Positions 46,101 through 54,569 of a stretch of 64,000 bases of DNA are shown here, one piece after another; positions within the stretch are counted from its first letter, which is position 1; each line of letters opens with the position of its first letter. Where the stretch lies: positions 12,486,001 to 12,550,000 of the forward strand of contig BSQZ01000005.1 of the NCBI GenBank assembly GCA_033239005.1, written 5' to 3'. Below the pieces are notes generated by a model. It was not told the origin of the DNA and ran no database searches. It was given only the letters and a program-made list of their open reading frames with translations. The stretch comes from Lamellibrachia satsuma (Eukaryota > Annelida > Polychaeta > Sabellida > Siboglinidae). The translations under genes and the position numbers were made by a program.

Positions 46101-48300
46101 GTAAACAGAGGAGATGACATCACGGTATGCCTACCAGTGGCAAAAATAGAGGATGTAGCAGATAAGGCAGGACAGGTCATGGGTGGTGGCATGGGAGGTG
46201 CTGTTCTTGTGCATGTGGGAACAAGCCTTACAGAGAAGGAGGGAACATCAGCCATCGTTGTTAAGTACAGGAGGTTGGTTCAAACACTTAGACGCATAAA
46301 TTGGACAGATTGTGTTGTCGGGGATATTACCAGAAATGCGAGGCAGTGGTCAGGAGTATAGGAACTGTAGGAGGATGGTGATCAACACACAAGTACAGAA
46401 AGTATGTATGATGTAATCAACTGGATAGAAAAGTGACTTATACACAGAAAACAGAGAGTACTAGTAGATGCTGAGATTTCAAACTGGAAATATGTTTTGA
46501 GTGGGGTACCACAGTGTTCAGTATTAGGATCTATACAATTTTTCAATATATATATACATACATACATACATACATACATATAAATGATTTGGAAGATGAC
46601 ACATCTAGCAAAGTACTAAAATTTGCAGATGACACAAAGGTTTTCAAAAAGGTTACAAATGATACAACTATCTGGTAATACCATCTGTTAAATGAGCACT
46701 GAGAGTAACTGAGAATGTGTCAAATAACTTAAATTAACCCCTTTTGGTAAAGTTAATTAATTAAATTAAATTAACTTAATTAAGTTAATTCAATTAACAA
46801 CTGAAGTTAACCCATGTCTGATTAGACATAATGCTGCATCCTCATATAATGTTATTAATGAGATAACGAACTAACCAAAGTCTGACATGCTCAGCGTGAT
46901 GATCTCTGGGTCATCGTCGTAGATACCTAGTTCAAACAAAACAGCACATTCTTAGAGAACACTTTACATTTGTAAGAACAAACACCACACCACATAGACA
47001 CAGTTGCAGACCTGCATTTCATAGCTAATCAGCCAAAACAAAATTATCACAAGCATATGTCCACCAAAGACACCAAAACTTCATTTACTAGATATGCATG
47101 CAGTTGATGCAAAGCAGGAGATAAATAAATTAACATTGCGACTGAGATTTATAGGATGAAATGTTATTACACGTGTCTTAATAAATAGAACTAATCTCAA
47201 AAACAAAGGCACGCTGTTATTCATTCATTGAGGATGAGTAGTTTATAATGAATGCTATGGAGCTAAGCTTCAACTCGCCACGTCTGAGACAGCAGCAATA
47301 GATGGGCGATTTTTTTACTTGTGATGATTCAGATAAGACTATAAATTACAACAACATATCTGATGAATTAACTTCACATGAGGCAAACAATCAGTTCTAA
47401 ATTGTTGATATAAAACATGCTGTGGTTTTTGGATGGAACATGACTAGATATATGTTATAATTACATTTAAAAACCTCTGTTACTGAACACCAAAATGTGT
47501 GATTCATTCATTCATGAGGGAAAACAGCATATTTACCCAGTGTTAATTAAAGAATTGATAAAATGAAACTGAACATTTTTGTTATATGAGAAACTGTGAG
47601 TGCCGATGTGTACATCCAGTGGCCTACCAAAGTCTTGTTCATAGTAGTTCCAGCTCTGGTAGCCCCCGCCTGATGGCCCGTCCTCCTTCAACCCATCCTC
47701 GCCGTACGTGTCGTACTTCTTGCGTAGCTCATCGTCCTTCAAGACCTCATAGGCGCGGTTCAGCTTCAAGAAGTTGTCATGAGCAGTCGGGTCATCCTGC
47801 ACAGACATAGTAGGAGAGGATTTCAGAATACACAGAAATACGATTTAGCAGTCATTTAACCAAAGTATACTTACCATGCAGAACAGTAGCATTGGTCACC
47901 ACACTGAGTGATACGTGCAAGGAGGAGCTGAGGAGGAGTACTTACCATATTCTTGTCAGGATGTTTGGTGAGTACAAGGAAGAGCCAAGTAGGACTACTT
48001 ACCATGTTGTTGTCAGGATGTTTGGTGAGCACAAGGAGGAGCCAAGCAGGACTACCCCCGGTGCTTACCATGTTCTTGTCGGGATGTTTGGTGAGTACGA
48101 GGAGTACTTACCATGTTCTTGTCAGGATGTTTGGTGAGTGCAAGTTTCTTGAAGGCACGACGTATTTCCTGTGTCGTGGCGCCTCTCTCTACCCCAAGGA
48201 GACCATAGAAGTCCTCGCCACTCAGCACAGAGCACACAAACAGGCATGTCTGCACCAACACTGTCCACAATGCAATGTTGTTCATCTTGCAACCTCTCAT
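22155..48300 (-). CDS. DNAJC10: DnaJ homolog subfamily C member 10 (ERdj5), ~20 coding exons
   Basis: Minus-strand gene over about 26 kb. Family role: ER-luminal reductase that reduces disulfides of misfolded proteins and hands them to BiP for ER-associated degradation. Domain order as in ERdj5: signal peptide; J domain with HPD (exons 1-2); thioredoxin 1 with CSHC (exons 4-5); two redox-inactive thioredoxin-like domains (exons 6-11); thioredoxin 2 with CPPC (exons 12-14); thioredoxin 3 with CGPC (exon 15); thioredoxin 4 with CGHC (exons 16-18); C-terminal HDEL retention signal. The readable exons sum to about 742 codons, and roughly 45 are missing between exons 15 and 16, against 793 in the human protein. 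Human sites 3 and 4 are CHPC and CGPC, so two sites differ here. Splice phases agree at every other junction. Confidence 0.93.
22299..22336 (-). CDS. DNAJC10: DNAJC10 candidate micro-exon before the HDEL exon
   Basis: The exon ending at 22728 is in phase 1 and the HDEL exon needs phase 0, so a linking exon is required. This segment (acceptor AG then ga, or a second AG giving a start at 22327; donor gtaaaagt) fits both phases. It encodes a basic linker ending RDRCEKWRY. An alternative is a weak donor (gtaccc at 22722-22721) joining directly. Confidence 0.5.
22338..22400. repeat. 18-bp tandem repeat, about 3.5 copies
   Basis: Unit cattgtttaaatgtgtac, adjoining the acceptor of the candidate micro-exon of DNAJC10. 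Confidence 0.93.
22728..22788 (-). CDS. DNAJC10: DNAJC10 exon 18 (end of thioredoxin 4)
   Basis: Acceptor ctgttgcag, encodes [20 protein letters not shown] plus one base, donor gtaaag. Matches the final helix region of the last thioredoxin domain. Confidence 0.85.
23188..23307 (-). CDS. DNAJC10: DNAJC10 exon 17 (thioredoxin 4)
   Basis: 40 codons, [20 protein letters not shown] to [10 protein letters not shown], phase 0 on both sides; donor gtgagg. Typical beta3-alpha3-beta4 of a PDI-type thioredoxin domain with the cis-proline (NSYPC). Confidence 0.94.
23437..23512. repeat. 38-bp tandem duplication
   Basis: Two near-identical copies of a unit starting ttggtcccttcgtctgtgtc within DNAJC10 intron 16. 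Confidence 0.9.
23905..24880. repeat. 41-bp minisatellite, about 23 copies
   Basis: Unit contains ctactgatgctatataatca and ggatggttaaacccaactg, varying at ctg(g)/ctt(g) and aaaccc/aaatcc. In DNAJC10 intron 16. No splice-junction sequence. Confidence 0.96.
24895..25075. repeat. dispersed repeat, second copy of the 5.6-kb element
   Basis: Diverged partner of 5590-5745, next to the 41-bp array. Confidence 0.5.
25213..25414 (-). CDS. DNAJC10: DNAJC10 exon 16 (thioredoxin 3 end, thioredoxin 4 CGHC)
   Basis: Acceptor cttccccacag, donor gtaaga. One base then [20 protein letters not shown] and [20 protein letters not shown]. It carries the end of thioredoxin 3 and the active site of thioredoxin 4. 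The one-base lead means the preceding exon must end in phase 2. Confidence 0.95.
25790..26300. promoter_or_regulatory. CpG-rich segment, possible promoter of the hAT-like gene
   Basis: Local rise in GC and CpG (ggcgcg, acgcgc, gcgtcgc) in otherwise AT-rich DNA, ending at a donor-like gtaagt at 26291. [16 protein letters not shown] coding segment precedes that donor. The promoter role is inferred. Confidence 0.4.
26240..27617 (+). pseudogene. hAT-related gene relic: repeat tract, TTF-type finger, C-terminus
   Basis: The first exon piece encodes [17 protein letters not shown] before a gtaagt donor (26291). After an acceptor at about 26929 the second part starts with a tract of 36-bp repeats. 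Then comes a TTF/BED-like zinc finger, [16 protein letters not shown] with CQLC, at about 27320-27440. In another frame (27444-27617) it ends with [16 protein letters not shown] and [13 protein letters not shown], like the C-terminal end of KIAA1586/ZNF862-type hAT-derived proteins. The whole transposase-like core between finger and C-terminus is absent, and there are frameshifts at about 27221 and 27445. It is nested in DNAJC10 on the opposite strand. Confidence 0.65.
26974..27235 (+). repeat. 36-bp coding repeat, about 7 copies
   Basis: Unit encodes [15 protein letters not shown] peptides, in frame across copies, inside the hAT-related relic. A frame change at its 3' end disconnects it from the zinc finger. 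Confidence 0.9.
27916..27921 (+). other. polyadenylation signal AATAAA
   Basis: Canonical hexamer about 300 bases after the last stop of the hAT-related relic, suggesting it once was, or still is, transcribed. Confidence 0.45.
28970..29145 (-). mobile_element. CR1 3'-end fragment with internal tandem repeat
   Basis: The ends match the LINE 3' terminal segment found at 16480-16560 and 59190-59275 (taacaagattgc ... agccattggtttatc...tcaacaca). A 15-17 bp tandem repeat (gactaggtagaccag) interrupts it at 29020-29100. Confidence 0.6.
29376..30315. repeat. 17-bp minisatellite, about 55 copies
   Basis: Unit ggtcactgtgtgcacag / ggtcactgtgtgcatgg. The unit lacks stops in all three forward frames, so long spurious open frames (up to about 400 codons) run through it. 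Not a gene. In DNAJC10 intron 15. Confidence 0.97.
30589..30744 (-). CDS. DNAJC10: DNAJC10 exon 15 (thioredoxin 3, CGPC)
   Basis: Acceptor tcccatcag. 52 codons from [15 protein letters not shown] to [20 protein letters not shown] and RKLAK. The donor is less sure: gtctcg at 30588 fits homology but is weak, while gtaatg at 30543 would add 15 non-matching codons. Confidence 0.88.
31135..31605. repeat. pyrimidine-rich tandem repeat
   Basis: Degenerate units built on ctcccatctctc(a/g)ttctcc; almost pure C/T on the plus strand for 470 bp. In DNAJC10 intron 14, so transcripts would carry a purine tract. Open frames through it are low-complexity artefacts. Confidence 0.95.
31655..31756 (-). CDS. 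DNAJC10: DNAJC10 exon 14 (thioredoxin 2)
   Basis: Acceptor tgtttacag, donor gtacga. 34 codons, [20 protein letters not shown] to LLSFIE, with the cis-proline of the thioredoxin fold. Confidence 0.96.
32088..32240. repeat. 46-bp minisatellite, about 3.3 copies
   Basis: Unit contains gatttatgatggac and aaactattcacacacatcaa; in DNAJC10 intron 13. Confidence 0.95.
32415..32531 (-). CDS. DNAJC10: DNAJC10 exon 13 (thioredoxin 2, CPPC)
   Basis: Acceptor gtctttgtag, donor gtgtgt. 39 codons, [20 protein letters not shown] to HRALCQQ. The CPPC redox site lies at the very start of the exon, directly after the splice junction. Confidence 0.96.
32971..33107 (-). CDS. DNAJC10: DNAJC10 exon 12 (entry to thioredoxin 2)
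   Basis: Acceptor ggttgatag, donor gtaagt. Two bases complete Gly, then [23 protein letters not shown] and [10 protein letters not shown], which continues into WCPPC of exon 13. Confidence 0.95.
33482..33640 (-). repeat. 73-bp tandem duplication of the exon 11 5' splice site
   Basis: Two copies, 73 bp apart, each holding on the minus strand the end of exon 11 (GGHDIHYG codons), the donor gtaagt and the following intron bases. The second donor sits at 33535 against the real one at 33608. The copies differ by a few substitutions. Confidence 0.95.
33609..33720 (-). CDS. DNAJC10: DNAJC10 exon 11 (thioredoxin-like domain b2)
   Basis: Acceptor ttgtgtag, donor gtaagt. 37 codons plus one base, [20 protein letters not shown] to GGGHDIHYG. 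The 3' end is duplicated immediately downstream. Confidence 0.96.
33836..36095. repeat. 39-bp minisatellite, about 58 copies, higher-order
   Basis: Unit contains tggggaacaagttcatgcat and ggaacaacagtgtcacatg. The period is divisible by three with no stop, so giant spurious open frames (over 700 codons) appear. A marked variant (cacatttgggaaaaag, 38 bp) recurs at 35041 and 35625, 584 bp apart, showing duplication of a 15-unit block. In DNAJC10 intron 10. Confidence 0.97.
36378..36420. repeat. (TG)n/(TGCG)n microsatellite
   Basis: Alternating tgtgtg then tgcgtgcg, close to the exon 10 donor of DNAJC10. Confidence 0.95.
36445..36561 (-). CDS. DNAJC10: DNAJC10 exon 10 (thioredoxin-like domain b2)
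   Basis: Acceptor ggttcacag, donor gtgagt. 39 codons, [20 protein letters not shown] to LLSSMN. No CxxC, as expected for the redox-inactive domain. Confidence 0.93.
37121..37210 (-). CDS. DNAJC10: DNAJC10 exon 9
   Basis: Acceptor ttcatccag, donor gtgagt. 30 codons, [20 protein letters not shown] to RGDFL, linker between the two inactive thioredoxin-like domains. Confidence 0.92.
37610..37732 (-). CDS. DNAJC10: DNAJC10 exon 8 (thioredoxin-like domain b1)
   Basis: Acceptor gtactttcag, donor gtaagg. 41 codons, [20 protein letters not shown] to GQVEKNKGI. Confidence 0.93.
37740..39056. repeat. 24-bp minisatellite, about 54 copies, higher-order
   Basis: Unit ccagtcagattcacccagca + ccct, with tctgac/cagact/taagat variants. 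The period is divisible by three, giving spurious open frames with an eight-residue repeat. Marked variants recur 408 bp (17 units) and 504 bp (21 units) apart. It fills DNAJC10 intron 7 right up to the exon 8 acceptor and ends in a small inverted repeat (ccctccag...ctggaggg) near 39050. Confidence 0.96.
39691..39734 (-). CDS. DNAJC10: DNAJC10 exon 7 (short)
   Basis: Acceptor gtgtcctcag, donor gtgagt. Two bases complete Glu, then [14 protein letters not shown] (14 codons). Phase fits both neighbours. Confidence 0.9.
39785..39935. repeat. irregular aacctttatgaa repeat
   Basis: About eight degenerate units of tgaacctttatgaagcta type in DNAJC10 intron 6. Confidence 0.85.
40128..40296 (-). CDS. 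DNAJC10: DNAJC10 exon 6
   Basis: Acceptor tttgctgacag, donor gtcagt. 56 codons plus one base, [20 protein letters not shown] to [11 protein letters not shown]; the end of thioredoxin 1 and start of the inactive domain b1. Confidence 0.94.
40849..41870 (-). repeat. 64-bp minisatellite made of the exon 5 5' splice site
   Basis: Sixteen copies of the exon end and donor. ttaccttggg (minus strand: cccaag|gtaa) occurs at 41811 (real) and then every 64 bp down to 40915, with a last copy at 40849. Each unit carries about 39 bp coding for the exon's last 13 residues (NIHSYPS(L/F)VMYPK) plus donor and about 25 bp of intron. Most copies read Phe where the real exon reads Leu; the copy next to 40979 has the Leu form. 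Confidence 0.97.
41815..41940 (-). CDS. DNAJC10: DNAJC10 exon 5 (thioredoxin 1)
   Basis: Acceptor gttgctttcag, donor gtaact. 42 codons, [20 protein letters not shown] to [13 protein letters not shown]. Only this first of 16 donors fits, since reading on meets stops after about two repeat units and the period shifts the frame. Confidence 0.95.
42475..43715. repeat. 37-bp minisatellite, about 33 copies
   Basis: Unit acctctagactgtgtgccat + ggaaccagtcatctaac. In DNAJC10 intron 4, beginning within 30 bp of the exon 4 donor but not including it. Confidence 0.97.
43734..43819 (-). CDS. DNAJC10: DNAJC10 exon 4 (thioredoxin 1, CSHC)
   Basis: Acceptor cttttcttacag, donor gtaagt. Two bases complete Glu, then [20 protein letters not shown] and [12 protein letters not shown] is the characteristic first redox site of ERdj5. 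Confidence 0.95.
45685..45850. repeat. 24-bp minisatellite, about 6 copies
   Basis: Unit gagaatgaggagagcagagg + tggt inside the CR1 relic; the purine-rich plus strand continues to about 46000. Confidence 0.92.
46547..46585. repeat. (TA)n/(CATA)n microsatellite
   Basis: tatata then cataca units interrupting the LINE reverse transcriptase fragment between the Phe-rich and IND motifs. Confidence 0.95.
46876..46926 (-). CDS. DNAJC10: DNAJC10 exon 3 (short)
   Basis: Acceptor gaactag, donor gttagt. 51 bases, phase 1 on both sides, encoding [16 protein letters not shown]. The DDDPEIITL string is highly characteristic of ERdj5. Confidence 0.94.
47628..47796 (-). CDS. DNAJC10: DNAJC10 exon 2 (end of J domain)
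   Basis: Acceptor gtctgtgcag, donor gtaggc. Encodes [20 protein letters not shown] to [11 protein letters not shown] plus one base; helices III/IV of the J domain and the linker. Confidence 0.96.
47941..48143 (-). repeat. tandem copies of the exon 1 5' splice site (HPD motif)
   Basis: Four copies of the minus-strand segment coding LTKHPDKNM followed by gtaag. Exon-end positions are 48112 (real), 48069, 48003 and 47946, so spacings are 43, 66 and 57. One copy reads DNN instead of DKN and one has ATA for ATG. Confidence 0.94.
48112..48300 (-). CDS. DNAJC10: DNAJC10 exon 1 (signal peptide, J domain start)
   Basis: ATG at 48300, or a second at 48285. A hydrophobic signal [18 protein letters not shown] precedes the J domain start [12 protein letters not shown] and [17 protein letters not shown]. 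The HPD tripeptide that activates BiP ends the exon. Donor gtaagt at 48111, the first of four tandem copies. Confidence 0.94.
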
Positions 48301-51300
48301 GTGTACTTACAGCTGAAATTAAGGACAAACATGTGGTTTCATGACAAACACAAGTCTTGGATAAGGCAGAATACATGGGAATCAGACAATTTTTAAGTAT
48401 TGTGATTTAAAGTGTAAACCTCAAAATGAATATGTCTTGTTAGAATTAGTAAGTCCAGGACAGGTTACACATTTAGTATTTTATTGTATGGGATTTTTTA
48501 CTTATTTACTTTTACATCCCCTGGCACACAGCCACAAACACCAAATATTGCTACACTTTATTGGGCGTACCCCACTTTGCTGGCTAGTCAATTGAAATAC
48601 TAAAATCGAACAATATGTAACAGTGGTTTTAAAGTTGTATCCTTAAATTTTACATTCTTATGAAAACATTCCAGTTTATAATGTCATGCATACTCGCTTT
48701 ACTGATGGCAGATGTCGTAGCCCTCAATGTCGGTGCTATAGTGTAAGTGATTATGTTTATTTACTTTACCTATAAATGCAAATGTTGAATAATCAGACAA
48801 GGTCCAGGGCCAACCAAAGATCACTGCACACTATGCTGTATATACCCATGTTGCAGAACACACAATACGATATCATTTGAAAAATTAACCTAAGGTCTCG
48901 AGACACAAATGTGTCATATTTATAAGTAATTAATAAGTAAACTATTTATGTAGCAGGGATGAGATTTAGCAGTCGCCCGGTCACCAATGGTGCCCAAAAA
49001 TGGCTTCGGGTGACTTCAATTTTTGACTACAGTAGCTTGCATGGCGACTCAAAATATTTATGGACCAGGCAAAAATAAACAGAATATTAATAAACATATC
49101 AGAAGTGTTGTCCTGGCTATATGTTAACCATAAATCGTGTGTTTGTGACGTTTGACATTGCAAGAAATGTTGCCAAATCGTAGCCAAAGCGATATCAATA
49201 GGGAGAATTCATTGTATTTTTAAGCAACCACATCGACTCTCAACATGTAACTGAACAGTCATTCTACATTGAAATAATAACCGGTCATGTTAATAGTGTT
49301 GGAGCCGCGTGGCGCCACTTTTATATATACTAGCAAAAATACCCGTCACCAGGTCGGGATTACATGGTAGTTTATACGTGACAGTCAAGATAGCAATGTT
49401 TACGAAATACCTCAGGCCAATATGCAATCAATACGCTCGAACGTATTACCAGAAACATCTGCGTCACACACGTGATGCAATACTCGCTGCATGTTCAAAA
49501 TGTAGGTCGCGTGAATTTAGACCCATGGGGCATGGATACTTTTATTGGTTGTAGAGTATCTGCTTTCTACTGCCAATACTTGGATGCGTGCTTTCTACTA
49601 TAATTAATGTAAACCGCCCATATGGCGCTATGTACTCTCAAACGGTTTACATACCGAAGTATTCGCCACGGCGCACATGGTTTCTGTGATTGTTGGAAGT
49701 TTACGTTTTATGCAGCGAACATTTGATTTACCATAAAAACCACTAAGAACCCTTGAAATATGGGGTATTTCGGAAAAATAAAGGCGTTACGTTTCATTCG
49801 TGGGGTTGTAGACTAATCCCTGAAAGTTTGGCACCTGAGGTGCAAGCTGTCTAGGAGGAAAACGTGATCATAACAACATATAAACGTACATACATAAAAA
49901 CATATGCTATCTTGATTATAGTTAGATATTATTATCTCCATGGTGCGTGGTGTGCATCTGGTGAATTAATCGGGAACTTGGTTAAAGTTTCTCTACGCTA
50001 GGGTAAAATGAGGTCCTGTAAAAAATCAGCAAAACAACCTGTGCATAACTGTATACTGTATTTTATTCAGTATTATGTATCACATTTTATTGATCCTGCC
50101 TTGAAAATAAATGTTTCAAAACTGTTTGTTTTGATGTTTTTAATTTGTCGTTGATGTCGTTCATACATTCTATCATCAAAGTGTTGATTAGCAAGTGGGC
50201 TACCTACCTTGACTTGCTAAATCTCACCAGTTCAAAAGAAGGTAATTCTATAAAAAAGGAGAAACAAATATTGCTACACAAAAGTTCTCCTTCACAAAGC
50301 AGGATACTTGGTACCTCTGCAATACAAAAGCAGCTGACAGAGCCTGGCCTCACTTCCTTTAAGGGCTCAAGGCTAATTCCTAAGCCGGCTAACAGTTAAA
50401 ACGTGGTTGAGACTTTAGTCAACAAACTCGAGTCACGTCAAAACTTGTCCACTCAGTGTTCAACTTCAAGTCTCACCTTTTGTGTATTTCGTTCTAGGAG
50501 TTGGGAATGTGCCTTACGATTCCCTAACCCTACAGGTAAACAACTGGGCACGTTGCTAGGAAAACAGTGAATGGAAAAGGTCATAAAATTTAAAGGTATA
50601 CGTGGGCTTTTCCGATAGATCAGCGTTCGTTACGTCGAAGTTTACATGGCTAAACACCAGTTGATTATTCCGCGACATCGCTATCTTAAGAACATCGTTG
50701 GTGGTTCTGTATCCACCATGTGGCGCCACTATTCTAGCTATCGACCCCCCAAAAAAAAATCGCTACACATGTGCGACAACAGTAAACCATCAAACAAGGC
50801 ATTTTTTTAAGTGGTGGGGGCATTGCCACCGACCCTTTCATTTACCACATTCCAATCAGACCCATCCTGATTCCATCTTAACTTATCAGGAATTGTTTAT
50901 TAGACAAGACATGTAACATAACTAAAAACACACAAAAATATAATACGAATTTCTACAAAATGCATAAATTCATAAATATGAATGTTAATTGTATAGGTAT
51001 GAAATCATGTCGGTCTGGGAGACTGCCACTAAGACCATACTTTGGTCGCTAACGTGACAGCCACCCAATAAAATTATAAATTAAACAACATAATTGAGTG
51101 AGAGATTAAAGAGAAATAAATTGAACGTATTGCATGAGTATACACTTAAATAAAGTGTAAGAATAAGACAATCAATATATAACATATATCATTATAATAT
51201 ATGAGATGGCATGAAGAGGAAATCAGTTAGCAGACATTTAACAGCAATTAGTTATCGTACAAGTGGCAAATATAACAATTCCGGATATTACACCTTGAGC

Positions 51301-51940
51301 TATATTGTGACAGAAAAATTCTTCGCATAGTAGCTGAAACCTTGCAATGAGTGAGACTGAATTTTATGTATGATCAAAGGGGGAGTGTTATTAATTACAC
51401 GGAGTATACTATACTATCATCTACTGTCTATGTAGGCTATTTGTGTCAAGGCGTTTTAGTGAACTTTTGTTGGGGGCAGGTAACTTGTGTCGCCCATTCT
51501 ACGAAAAATGCATGGTTGTGTATAATAGATAGGGAGAAAGGATAAACATATTATTATATTCTTTGTTGAATGTGGAACAATACCAACAGAGCAACACGAA
51601 ATTGTGAAATGTAAAGGGCAGAATGCGCATGGTGGTGTTTACTAATTATAATACATGGAATCGTTCCATAGACATTTTACTGTACTGTACTGTGTTTACT
51701 GTACCTCTGGCCTTGCTAAACTTCCTTTAGGTGCGAATAAGCGGCCAATATTTCACGTAACACGGCTCACTATCGCCAGAGCTAGTGCCATCGCCCTTTT
51801 TCGTCTAAACGGCCCGCTGACACCTGCACAAAATACATATTATTTTGGCACCTTTGATAATCTAATGATGTCATTTCAGGTATGTTAGTCAGTAGCATCA
51901 TGTGGGTTTACGACAAAACAATCTACTACAGGCACGTCTG
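48301..51940. other. intergenic, no gene recognised
   Basis: AT-rich with a few CpG-containing stretches; only short unsupported open frames. Presumably includes the promoter of DNAJC10 just above 48.3 kb; no TATA box or other element could be assigned with confidence. Confidence 0.55.
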
Positions 51941-52293
51941 ATTATGAGTCTACCTTCGGAATTTGCGTTTACCGATTTCCCTTTGAAATCCGCGAACTAC
52001 AGTGTGGGGCGTACCATTGGCATTGGCATTGATTCTGGTGTAGGTCGCTGACTTGACTTTAGTGGTATACTTTCTGAAGTTTCTTCGCAGGAATCCCACT
52101 GTCCGGTTTCCTCTTGCCACTATATCCTCTACATGGGTGGACCAGGAGAGATCACTGCTGATGTTGATGCCCAAGTATTTGCTGGTGCTTCTCGTTTCCA
52201 GTTTTTGACCATGGCGAGAATAACTGGATGTTAGGGTTTCTTTTCGTTTGTTGGGCATGATCCGGATGACGTTGCATTTGCTCGTGTTGAAGT

Positions 52294-52773
52294 TTATTTG
52301 CCAGGTGTGTTCCCACTCTTCCAGGGAATCAAGGTCTTGTTGAAGTAGGGCCTGGTCTTGGTGGTCCTTAATTCTTCTATGGAGAAGGCTGTCTTCTGCG
52401 AATGTCGGACTGCATCAGGCAGGTCGTTGATATAGGTCAGAAAGAGAACGGTTCCTAGGACAGTGCCTTGTGGTACTCCGGGCAGGACAGGTGCAGGCGA
52501 CGAGAGGGTGCCTTCTGGGGCAACTTGCTGTGTTCTGTTGGTCAGGAAGGATTGTATCCATACTCCGTAGTATTGCAGCTTGTGCAGGAAGCGTTGGTGG
52601 GGAACTTTGTCAAAGGCCTTGGAGAAGTCAAGCAGAATTACATCCACCTGATCACCCAAGTTTTTGGCGATATCGTGTACCGTGACTAGGAGTTGAGTTT
52701 CACACGAGCACTTCTTCCTGAATCCGTGTTGGGCATCAGTTAGGATGTGGTGGAGATCAAAGTGTTTCATCAC
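52294..52773 (-). pseudogene. LINE reverse transcriptase core (inactive)
   Basis: 160-codon open part with the FSKAFDKVPHQR and GVPQGTVLG blocks. The catalytic block downstream is frameshifted and carries Glu in place of the first catalytic-site Asp (FAED). Confidence 0.9.
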
Positions 52774-53267
52774 GCTGCTGTCGATGATGTGTTCAAGGAC
52801 CTTGCAAGTGAAGTCAGTTAGATTGGTCGGCTAGTGTTTGTCTCCTTTCATAAAGATGGGGACCAGCCTCGGGTCTTTCCAATCAGATGGCACCTGTCCA
52901 GCATCCAAGGATCCGTTGAAAGATTTTTGTCAAGACTGGAGATAGTTCCTTTGCACTAGTCTTCATGGTATTTGCTGGCATTGAGTCTGGTCCAGTGGCT
53001 TTATTCGGCCGGAGGTTCTGGAGAAGCTTGAGGACTCCTTTTACGGTGACCTCTATATTGTCCATGTTGGGGTATGGGCTCTCGTCTTTGTACGTCAGGT
53101 AAGGTTGCTCGAGTCCTCAGTGAAGACAGAATTGAATTTGGTGTTTAGTATTTCAGCTTTGCTGGTACTGTCGTTTTTCAGGAAACCGCCCGGCTTTTCA
53201 GTATTGATTCTACCGCTTGCTCTTGATATACGACCAACATTTCTTCGCGTCGAAGTTGAAGTGCTTG

Positions 53268-53352
53268 ATGTATCGTCTAATCTATGGACGTGCTTGGTGT
53301 ATCGTCTGATCTATGGACGTGCTTGATGTATCGTCTGATCTATGGACGTGCT
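53268..53352. repeat. 28-31 bp tandem repeat inside the LINE
   Basis: Three copies of a unit with ctatggacgtgcttg(g/a) and tatcgtctg(a/c)t expanded inside the endonuclease-RT linker of the element. Confidence 0.9.
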
Positions 53353-54542
53353 TGGTATATCGTCTGCTGCAAAGGCATCTGCTTATTCTTGCAAGTCTTG
53401 TCTGATGGCGTCTACATCGGCTTGTTTTCAGAGGAACAGTTTTTGTCGTGGGGGTTAGGTCGGAGGGGCGTAAGCGAAGCGTCGTAGAGAACGATACGAT
53501 CACTATTCCCAAGGGAGGGTAATGGCAGGCAGGCTTTTGAAAGATGGATGGGTTGTCATTATCAGGTCCAGGGTATTGTCTTTTCTTGTTGGGAAGTCCA
53601 TTGTCTGTGCTAAGTCGTTGTCGTTCACCAAGTCAAGGGTGGTCTGGCTAAGCTGAGGGGTACTGATTTCCTTGAAAGCCAAGCAATGTCTTGGCTGTTA
53701 AAGTCGCCGTCGATGATCAGCACGTTGTGTTTGGCTGTCCTCTTAGCTTATCAAACTCCTCTTTGGTCGATGCCAGGTACGGGTTGTCAAATATTTTTGG
53801 AGGTCTATAGTAGGCTGCGACGGAGAGTTTCTTCCGGTTTAGTCGTGTGACAGTGTCGCTGATCATATCTATGTCCTAAGGTTTTTTAATGCTATGCATT
53901 TCTGGCTCGTGCTTAGCTGCAAAAAAAACGGATCCGTGTGAGTCGGTTCGGTCTCGCACGTGAACGCCAAAGCCATGGAAGTTGGGGGAGAACTCTGCAG
54001 AGCTGACATGTTCATTCAGCCATGATTCAGTTCCCAGGATTATGTGTGGGTCCATTGAATCGACGAGGCCTCTAGGTCTCTACCTGTATTCTCTACGCTC
54101 TGGCAGTTGATGCCTAGTATGCGTAGGTTTCTCCGTTTCTCTCCCCGTTTTGTACCAGGAATCCTTTGGGTTTTGGGTGAGGAGGTCATGCCGATTTCTG
54201 GATCAAGGGGTGGGTCAGAACTACCGAGCGATTGCGAAGCTTCGTGTCTGTTGTAGGTGATGAGATATCTGAAGGGATGGAGGACATGTACAAAGGTGTT
54301 TTGTGAAGAGTGATATGAAGAGTTTCCTGCATCCGAAGGGATCATGTATAACTTTGCAGAATTTTTATTGTTGCTATGGCATTTTGGGCAGGTCCATGGT
54401 TCATCACTATCTCATATTCTGTCGTATGATGCAGTAGTCATGTTCACATGTGCCTTATGGGTCCAGTGGTCGTAAGTATCGCAGGCCAGGGCTCTCTCGT
54501 TTACTTTGCATGCTTTTGTGTAGACAATACAGGGGAATCTAG

Positions 54543-54569
54543 GTTGCCTGGGTTGGGTTCAATTCCACT
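54543..54569 (-). other. degenerate 2A-like ribosome-skipping motif
   Basis: Minus-strand codons give S-G-I-E-P-N-P-G-N. The canonical signature is D-(V/I)-E-x-N-P-G followed by P. Here the Asp is Gly and the final Pro is Asn, so skipping should be lost. It lies between the signal-like segment and the endonuclease. Confidence 0.6.

Larger units (their letters stand above)
45600..46680 (+). mobile_element. composite CR1 relic: ORF1 esterase joined to RT fragment
   Basis: A cysteine-rich start ([15 protein letters not shown], about 45620-45680) is followed by a 24-bp repeat. Then comes an SGNH-esterase part with [16 protein letters not shown] and [14 protein letters not shown] (46095-46340), then directly RT-derived sequence: an [17 protein letters not shown] match (about 46470-46530), IND and a [11 protein letters not shown] segment (about 46620-46655). 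The endonuclease and most of the reverse transcriptase are deleted. It is on the strand opposite to DNAJC10. Confidence 0.75.
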
